Assembly: GCA_900552295.1 (NCBI GenBank)
Contig: URZB01000029.1
Span: 1-10,948, forward strand
Origin: an uncultured Collinsella sp.
GTDB lineage: Bacteria; Actinomycetota; Coriobacteriia; Coriobacteriales; Coriobacteriaceae
Reading direction: 5' to 3'
Length of the DNA: 10,948 nucleotides
The notes under the pieces are model-generated. The model had not been told where the DNA came from, ran no database searches, and saw only the letters and a list, made by a program, of their open reading frames with translations. Position 1 is the stretch's first letter; each line of letters begins with the position of its first letter. Below, piece after piece: positions 6,528-10,948 of the stretch. The position numbers and the translations under genes are program-made.

Positions 6528-6781
6528 GGGTGGCGATGCTTGTTTTAGCTGTGGAGATTCGTTTGAAAATCGCGTCAATTGTGGAGATGAGGACCTTTGG
6601 CCTCCTGTTCTCCCTATCTTCTACCTGCACTTTTGCTTGATTGTTGTATTTGAGCTCAATTTGTCAGGAATTGGGCAAGCTTTTGGTCAGGCTCCGGTAC
6701 TTACCCGCATGAACCTCGGGGGTAGCCTCATCCTACGCGTCGCAGCCTCCCCGTGCGACGCACGAGGGATAAGGAGCAGCC
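6528..6781 (+). other. Leader region of the adhesin gene with repeats and hairpins
   Basis: This stretch contains no credible gene. It holds a direct repeat TGTGGAGAT (6550-6558 and 6580-6588, exactly 30 bases apart). There is a hairpin GGAGA/TCTCC plus GAGG/CCTC (6583-6613). Long-range pairs GGCT/AGCC and ACCC/GGGT lie within 6690-6726. A perfect 8-bp stem GCGTCGCA/TGCGACGC (6737-6744 with 6754-6761) ends 9 bases before the ribosome site AAGGAG (6771-6776). I could not identify a confident promoter or a known riboswitch. Confidence 0.5.
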
Positions 6782-9700
6782 ATGTCCAACGCACCCACGC
6801 ACTCTGTCCACAGCGCAATCGCAACAGGTCCGCTGCTCCTGCTCCTCTTCCTGCTTTTCGGCTGCCTGGCACCGGGAGCCGCATTTGCCGTCGATGGCTA
6901 CGACCAGCTCGGCTTCCGCACTATTAGCGATGATTGTGGGCCCTTCTTTATCGGCAAGTATGAAGCTCAAGACGCCTCGATTGCCTACTGCATGAACCAG
7001 GAGCGCCCCGGCCCCACCAAGCCGGGCGGCCCATGGCTCAACTTTGATCAAGGCTGGGTGTGGCTCGACGACGAGTTCGCGGCAATCGTTTGTCACGGAT
7101 ATCCTACCGCCACGTCGTTTGGCGGCTACCATCTTTCACCCGATCGCGCCCGCGCCGCAACCCAGCTTGCCGTATGGATGCTCAACGGCACTACCCATGT
7201 CGACGGCACCTACTCCTACACGACCGCTCAGGGCAAAACCAAGAGTGGGCACTTTACCGCCGACAATGAAGTCGTGGCGGCTGCGCGGTGGCTCCACGAC
7301 AACGCAAAATCAGGAAGCATCAAAGCCGCTCCGCACCGCGCGCGGCGCTATCTAGGAGCCGTATCGGGCGGCAGCAAACGTCAAGACATGCTCTATGTAC
7401 TGCCGGCGGTCTCTGTTTCCTTCAAAAAACAGTCTGCAAACGCCGCCATTACCAGCGGAAACAATACTTATCAGTTTGACGGGGCAACATTCGATATTTT
7501 TGAGAGCGCCAGCGGCGCGCATGTCGGCACCATCCAGATGGACAGCAACGGTCGGGCGCAAGCAACACTTCTGCCCAACACGGCATACTACCTAGTTGAA
7601 ACGAAGGCGCCGGCCGGCTATGTCCCCCGTCGTGATCGCATCGCCTTTACCACGGGGAATGACGGTGGACAGGTCGCCATTGATGAACAGCCCGGCACCA
7701 TCAACCTGCGTATCGTAAAACTCGATGCCGCGACGAATGCCGGCCCCCAGGTGGGATCTTCACTCGCAGGAGCAGAGTTCACGTGTGTGTCACAATCAAC
7801 CCCTGGATGGGCGCAAATCCTCACGACCGACGAAAGCGGTCGGGCCACCCTCGCCGATGTCCCCTTAGGAACCTTTACCATCTACGAATCAAAAGCCCCC
7901 GAGGGCTACCTGCCATCCAACGACAGCTGGACCTATACCGTTGGAGCCGACCAGCTCGGCGATTCAGGCGTGGTCGAGATCGAATCTCGCATTTCCGATA
8001 TCCCCATTGCTTTTGACCTTGAGATTTCCAAATTCAAGGATTACGGCAATAGCGACCAATCCGGCCTGGAGCAGCCGGCGGAAGGTGTTGTCTTTGAGGT
8101 TGTCAGCAACAGCTCTCAGCAGGTTGTTGGCACACTGACCACAAACGTCTATGGCTTTGCCTCCACCAAAGATCAGCCCGAAGCATGGTTCGGCGCAGGC
8201 AAGCGACCCGCCGGTGTCCACGGAGCCGTCCCATACGACCGTGCCGGCTACACGGTTCGCGAGGTTCCGGAAACCGTCCCCGAGGGTTTTAAACGTGCAG
8301 GGGAATGGACCGTCGGGGCCAATCAGATTTCCAACGGCGCCGAGCTTCAATATATCGTGGACAACCATGCTCTGTCGACGCATCTCCAGATTGTAAAACG
8401 CGATGCCCAAACAGGCGCTTCTGTTCCACTAGCCGGATTCACCTTCCAACTACTCGACAGCAATCACGAATCTGTCTCACAAACTTGCTGGTATCCAACA
8501 CATAACGTAATGGACACCTTTACGACTGACGCGACCGGGACCGTCACACTGCCCGAATCGCTCGTGCCGGGCACCTATTATGTACGCGAAACCTCGGCCA
8601 AAGAGCCCTATCTTGTCGGCGAGGAGATCGAGGTAAACATACCCGCCGACATGAACCTAACGCCCGTTGCAATCGCCTCGTATTATGACCACGCCGCGAC
8701 CGGAAACATCAGGATCGTTAAAACCGATGCCATAGACGGCAGCAGCCTCGCGGGCGCCGTCTTTGAGATCCGTGCCTCGAGTGATATCGTGCGCCCCGAC
8801 GGTAGCATTGCCGCGCTCGACGGTGAGACTGTCGCTACCATCACGACGGATGAAACTGGAGAAGCACGCGCGGACAACCTCCCGCTGGGACTTGGCACCG
8901 CACGCTACGAGGTTGTCGAGACTCAAGCGCCGGCAGGCTTCTTGCTCGATCGGACAACCCATATTGTCGACCTTACTTATGCCGACCAGAAAACACCCGT
9001 TGTAGAAGCACGGCTTAACGTATCCGACGATTACACCAAGGTTGATATCTCCAAGGTCGATGCAAGCGGTGAGCAGGAAGTGGAAGGCGCACAACTCACC
9101 TTATATGGTCCCGATAAAACCGAAATAGACTCCTGGACCTCATCCGACAAGCCACACCGCGTCGAACATCTTGCACCCGGCACCTACTCGTTGCGCGAAA
9201 TGATGTCTCCGCGGACCTATGACCTTGCCGAGGAAATAACGTTTGAAATAAAGGATACGGGAGAAGTCCAATCCGTCGCGATGAAGGATGCGCCCATCGA
9301 GATCAAGGGACAGGTCGACAAGCGTCAGGAACTTGTCCAACCTATCGAAAAGGGCCTGTTGGCTAACGGCGATGGTAAAAATCGCGCCGCAACGCAAACT
9401 AATACGGATGGACTTTTCTCCTATACCATCGACGCTCGAAACGATTCCGCTACCTGGGTTGATGAGTTCACAATTACCGATGATCTTGAGTGTGCCGAGG
9501 ACGATACGGCGAGATTCGTCTCAATCGAAACCCCCGTCGCCATCGGCGACCTCAACGGTCTGTGCAACGTGTGGTATCGCACGACGCCGTTGGACTCGAC
9601 AGACGTCGATGAGCCGGCAAACGCGACACTTGACGATGGGCACGAAAATCCTTGGCTTGAGTCCGACGAAGTAAGGGAGAGTCTGGGTGAGGATTGCCGC

Positions 9701-10213
9701 CTCGTCGATTACGACGGCTGGCACCTCTGGAAGGCGGATGTCTCGACCACGGAATCCACCACACTCGAGGCGAAAGAACTCGACCTTGCGTCCAATACCG
9801 TCGTAACGGGCATTCGAATTGAATACGGTGCGGTAGCCGCCGACTTTACGACTCGAAGCGATGTGGATTCTTGGACCCGCGATGATCTCAAAGATGAGCA
9901 CGACGACCTTGACGATGCCGAAGCAATCCTTGGCACAGACGCTCGGGGCGCAGTCGTACACATGCAGGCAACGTCGGCTTATACGCCCCAAACCGCACTC
10001 ACCAACAGCGCGCGCGTCGATCTTTGCCGCAACGGCGGCGGCGATAAACTTGAGTCACATGACGAGGACAGCGTCATTCAACGCTGTACCCTACCGCAGG
10101 ACCTACCGGCAACAGGATCAGCTCCCATCGCCGCTTGCATCACCGCGCTCCTGACCTCGGGTGTCGCAGCCCTATGGTTCGCTCGCCTTAGGTCGATCCC
10201 AAAGAAGCGCTAG
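6782..10213 (+). CDS. LPXTG-anchored adhesin with N-terminal thioester domain and SpaA/CnaB-like repeats
   Basis: This 1143-residue surface protein is probably a covalent-binding adhesin. Residues 1-36 are a signal peptide ending AFA. About 40-205 is a thioester domain: Cys70 (AYCMNQ) and Gln128 (ATQLAVW) are the pair that forms the internal Cys-Gln bond in Gram-positive thioester adhesins. Six SpaA/CnaB-like domains follow (about 210-305, 307-408, 411-530, 534-640, 642-748, 752-840). Each has a lysine near its start (K215, K313, K417, K539, K647, K758) and a glutamate in an E-x-x-AP-GY-like motif (E273, E369, E494, E603, E713, E806). This fits intramolecular isopeptide bonds in at least some. 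Residues 841-1103 are an unassigned beta-rich region with several cysteines. LPATG (1108-1112), a hydrophobic helix and a basic tail form the sortase signal. AAGGAG lies 5 bases before the ATG. No sortase is in the window. The ligand is unknown. Confidence 0.93.
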   Translation: MSNAPTHSVHSAIATGPLLLLLFLLFGCLAPGAAFAVDGYDQLGFRTISDDCGPFFIGKYEAQDASIAYCMNQERPGPTKPGGPWLNFDQGWVWLDDEFAAIVCHGYPTATSFGGYHLSPDRARAATQLAVWMLNGTTHVDGTYSYTTAQGKTKSGHFTADNEVVAAARWLHDNAKSGSIKAAPHRARRYLGAVSGGSKRQDMLYVLPAVSVSFKKQSANAAITSGNNTYQFDGATFDIFESASGAHVGTIQMDSNGRAQATLLPNTAYYLVETKAPAGYVPRRDRIAFTTGNDGGQVAIDEQPGTINLRIVKLDAATNAGPQVGSSLAGAEFTCVSQSTPGWAQILTTDESGRATLADVPLGTFTIYESKAPEGYLPSNDSWTYTVGADQLGDSGVVEIESRISDIPIAFDLEISKFKDYGNSDQSGLEQPAEGVVFEVVSNSSQQVVGTLTTNVYGFASTKDQPEAWFGAGKRPAGVHGAVPYDRAGYTVREVPETVPEGFKRAGEWTVGANQISNGAELQYIVDNHALSTHLQIVKRDAQTGASVPLAGFTFQLLDSNHESVSQTCWYPTHNVMDTFTTDATGTVTLPESLVPGTYYVRETSAKEPYLVGEEIEVNIPADMNLTPVAIASYYDHAATGNIRIVKTDAIDGSSLAGAVFEIRASSDIVRPDGSIAALDGETVATITTDETGEARADNLPLGLGTARYEVVETQAPAGFLLDRTTHIVDLTYADQKTPVVEARLNVSDDYTKVDISKVDASGEQEVEGAQLTLYGPDKTEIDSWTSSDKPHRVEHLAPGTYSLREMMSPRTYDLAEEITFEIKDTGEVQSVAMKDAPIEIKGQVDKRQELVQPIEKGLLANGDGKNRAATQTNTDGLFSYTIDARNDSATWVDEFTITDDLECAEDDTARFVSIETPVAIGDLNGLCNVWYRTTPLDSTDVDEPANATLDDGHENPWLESDEVRESLGEDCRLVDYDGWHLWKADVSTTESTTLEAKELDLASNTVVTGIRIEYGAVAADFTTRSDVDSWTRDDLKDEHDDLDDAEAILGTDARGAVVHMQATSAYTPQTALTNSARVDLCRNGGGDKLESHDEDSVIQRCTLPQDLPATGSAPIAACITALLTSGVAALWFARLRSIPKKR

Positions 10214-10222
10214 CGCGATGAA

Positions 10223-10258
10223 AAAGCGGGCGAGACAGTCCCCTGGCTCGCCCGCTTT
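10223..10258. terminator. Bidirectional terminator between convergent genes
   Basis: AAAGCGGGCGAG (10223-10234) and CTCGCCCGCTTT (10247-10258) form a perfect 12-bp stem. The 12-base loop contains a further CAG/CTG pairing. An A run on one side and TTT on the other serve both strands. It starts 9 bases after the adhesin stop and lies 21 bases past the stop of the facing small membrane gene. Confidence 0.9.
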
Positions 10259-10279
10259 CAATCATGTAAATCGCCGTAT

Positions 10280-10498
10280 CTACTCTGCAGACGAAGATCC
10301 ACCATCAACGATTGCTTGCTCGGACTCAGGAATCCCATCGGCACCCGTACTCTGTTCTTGCTCCACCTCTTCGCTGATTGCGGAGGCGGGGGTCGAGCCC
10401 TTTGCACCCACGATGTAGGCAGCCCCAAATCCTAACGCAATGGCAATCAAGGTCAAAATCACGTAGACAGGCCAATGGCGCTTAATATACGAAAACAC
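10280..10498 (-). CDS. Small single-span membrane protein, unknown function
   Basis: This 72-residue protein has a short basic N-terminus (MFSYIKRHW), one membrane helix (about residues 11-32, VYVILTLIAIALGFGAAYIV) and an acidic, Ser/Glu-rich tail (about 35-72) that is probably disordered and outside the cell. The GTG start at 10498 is supported by AAGGAG 5 bases upstream. It starts 21 bases after the stop of the M28-like peptidase gene on the same strand, so the two are likely co-transcribed and end at the shared terminator. I recognise no family. It may be an accessory or anchor partner of the peptidase; this is inferred from position only. Confidence 0.75.
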   Translation of the reverse strand: MFSYIKRHWPVYVILTLIAIALGFGAAYIVGAKGSTPASAISEEVEQEQSTGADGIPESEQAIVDGGSSSAE

Positions 10499-10519
10499 GT
10501 TGACTCCTTAGAGCTCCGT

Positions 10520-10948
10520 CTACGAACGGCGGATAACCTCGGTCACGACCTCGGATACCGTGGCAATGTTCGTCGGGTTGACATTGTGGGGCAGGTCGTC
10601 CTCGGTACGAGCGCAAGCCAGACGCGTGCCGTCCACGCCGGCGATGGTGAGGGCTCGGCGGCTCGCCTCAAGCGCGGCATAGGCATCGGTCTTGGCATAG
10701 GGCATCTCGAGCGCGCCACAATCGACATGGAACGACTTGCACACCTTGCTGACCAGGTTCATGATGCGGCGATCGCCCTTGAGCAGCTGCTGTTCGCCCT
10801 CGACCGTCACCACCGAAAGCCTGCCAGCGCCGACGGATTCAAGATTGATGAAGAATACGCCGCGGAGCTTATCGCGATGCGAAGCCAAGAAGGCCTTCAT
10901 GCCGGCGCCATCACAATCCGAGGCGCCGGTTGCCACAAACCAGATATC
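10520..10948 (-). CDS. M28-like (Zn-aminopeptidase family) protein, C-terminal part only
   Basis: The reading frame is open to the window edge (DIWFVATGASDCDGAGMKAFLASH...), so only the last 142 residues are visible and the start lies outside. The segment aligns by eye with the C-terminal half of M28 metallopeptidases: strand IWFVATGA at the usual GAEE motif, FFINLESVG at the usual NLDMIG motif, and DLPHNVNPTNIATV, whose histidine may be the last metal ligand. In typical members the Glu-Glu pair supplies the general base and a metal ligand; here the equivalent positions appear to be Ser-Asp, and the later Asp ligand appears as Glu. It may therefore be an inactive or altered homologue. The N-terminal metal-binding half cannot be checked. 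Confidence 0.75.
   Translation of the reverse strand, partial: DIWFVATGASDCDGAGMKAFLASHRDKLRGVFFINLESVGAGRLSVVTVEGEQQLLKGDRRIMNLVSKVCKSFHVDCGALEMPYAKTDAYAALEASRRALTIAGVDGTRLACARTEDDLPHNVNPTNIATVSEVVTEVIRRS

Noticed and set aside
6228..6548. 106-codon plus-strand frame over the hairpin cluster
   Set aside because: It crosses the terminator and the antisense of the tRNA. Its composition reflects the palindromes and it has no ribosome site.
6301..6630. 109-codon minus-strand frame over the tRNA
   Set aside because: It spans the intact tRNA-Gly, its promoter and its terminator, so it is not a protein gene.
6528..6781. Known riboswitch before the adhesin gene
   Set aside because: I compared the leader by eye with cyclic-di-GMP and cobalamin types and saw no conserved core. 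It is left as an unassigned leader.
6782..6889. Lipoprotein signal in the adhesin (LLFGC)
   Set aside because: Phe before Gly does not fit a lipobox, and AFA followed by V is a good signal peptidase I site, which agrees with the LPATG anchor.
7423..7432. A6 run in the adhesin as a phase-variation site
   Set aside because: It encodes ordinary Lys-Lys codons, is only six bases long, and nothing suggests it varies.

Overview
The window is GC-rich bacterial DNA. The best fit is a gut Coriobacteriia genome, probably Collinsella or a close relative. This rests on general gene style: a Tat-type lipoprotein, a TSCPD mini-protein, an LPXTG adhesin with SpaA/CnaB domains, GTG starts and strong AAGGAG ribosome binding sites. 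No taxonomic marker was tested. The left edge is not genomic: bases 1-47 are an Illumina Nextera i7 adapter with index and Tn5 mosaic end, so this is the raw end of an assembled contig.

Left two thirds (48-6115), all on the minus strand. Read in transcription order from the right: purB (adenylosuccinate lyase), a hairpin terminator and a promoter-like site, then a TSCPD-domain mini-protein whose stop codon overlaps the start of a Tat-signal lipoprotein. Next come a hairpin-containing gap, an OmpR/PhoB-type response regulator, its sensor histidine kinase, and purC (SAICAR synthase), which is cut by the contig end. The two purine genes act in consecutive steps: PurC makes SAICAR, and PurB cleaves SAICAR and later adenylosuccinate. 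They are separated by a regulatory pair and an envelope protein of unknown role.

Middle (6116-6781), non-coding. From left to right it holds the purB promoter region, a cluster of short perfect hairpins ending in a tRNA T-arm-like fragment (6239-6363), a 12-bp-stem terminator, an intact tRNA-Gly(CCC) gene on the minus strand with its own promoter, and a leader of about 300 bases for the next gene that contains direct and inverted repeats.

Right third (6782-10948). One large plus-strand gene encodes a 1143-residue cell-wall-anchored adhesin: signal peptide, N-terminal thioester domain (Cys70/Gln128), about six SpaA/CnaB-like domains, an unassigned C-terminal region, and an LPATG sorting signal. 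It ends at a bidirectional terminator. Facing it on the minus strand are a 72-residue single-span membrane protein and, upstream of that, the C-terminal part of an M28-like peptidase that runs off the window and has an altered active-site motif.

The most interesting material is the thioester adhesin with its leader, and the hairpin/tRNA-fragment cluster next to tRNA-Gly. No complete defence system, mobile element or CRISPR array was seen.
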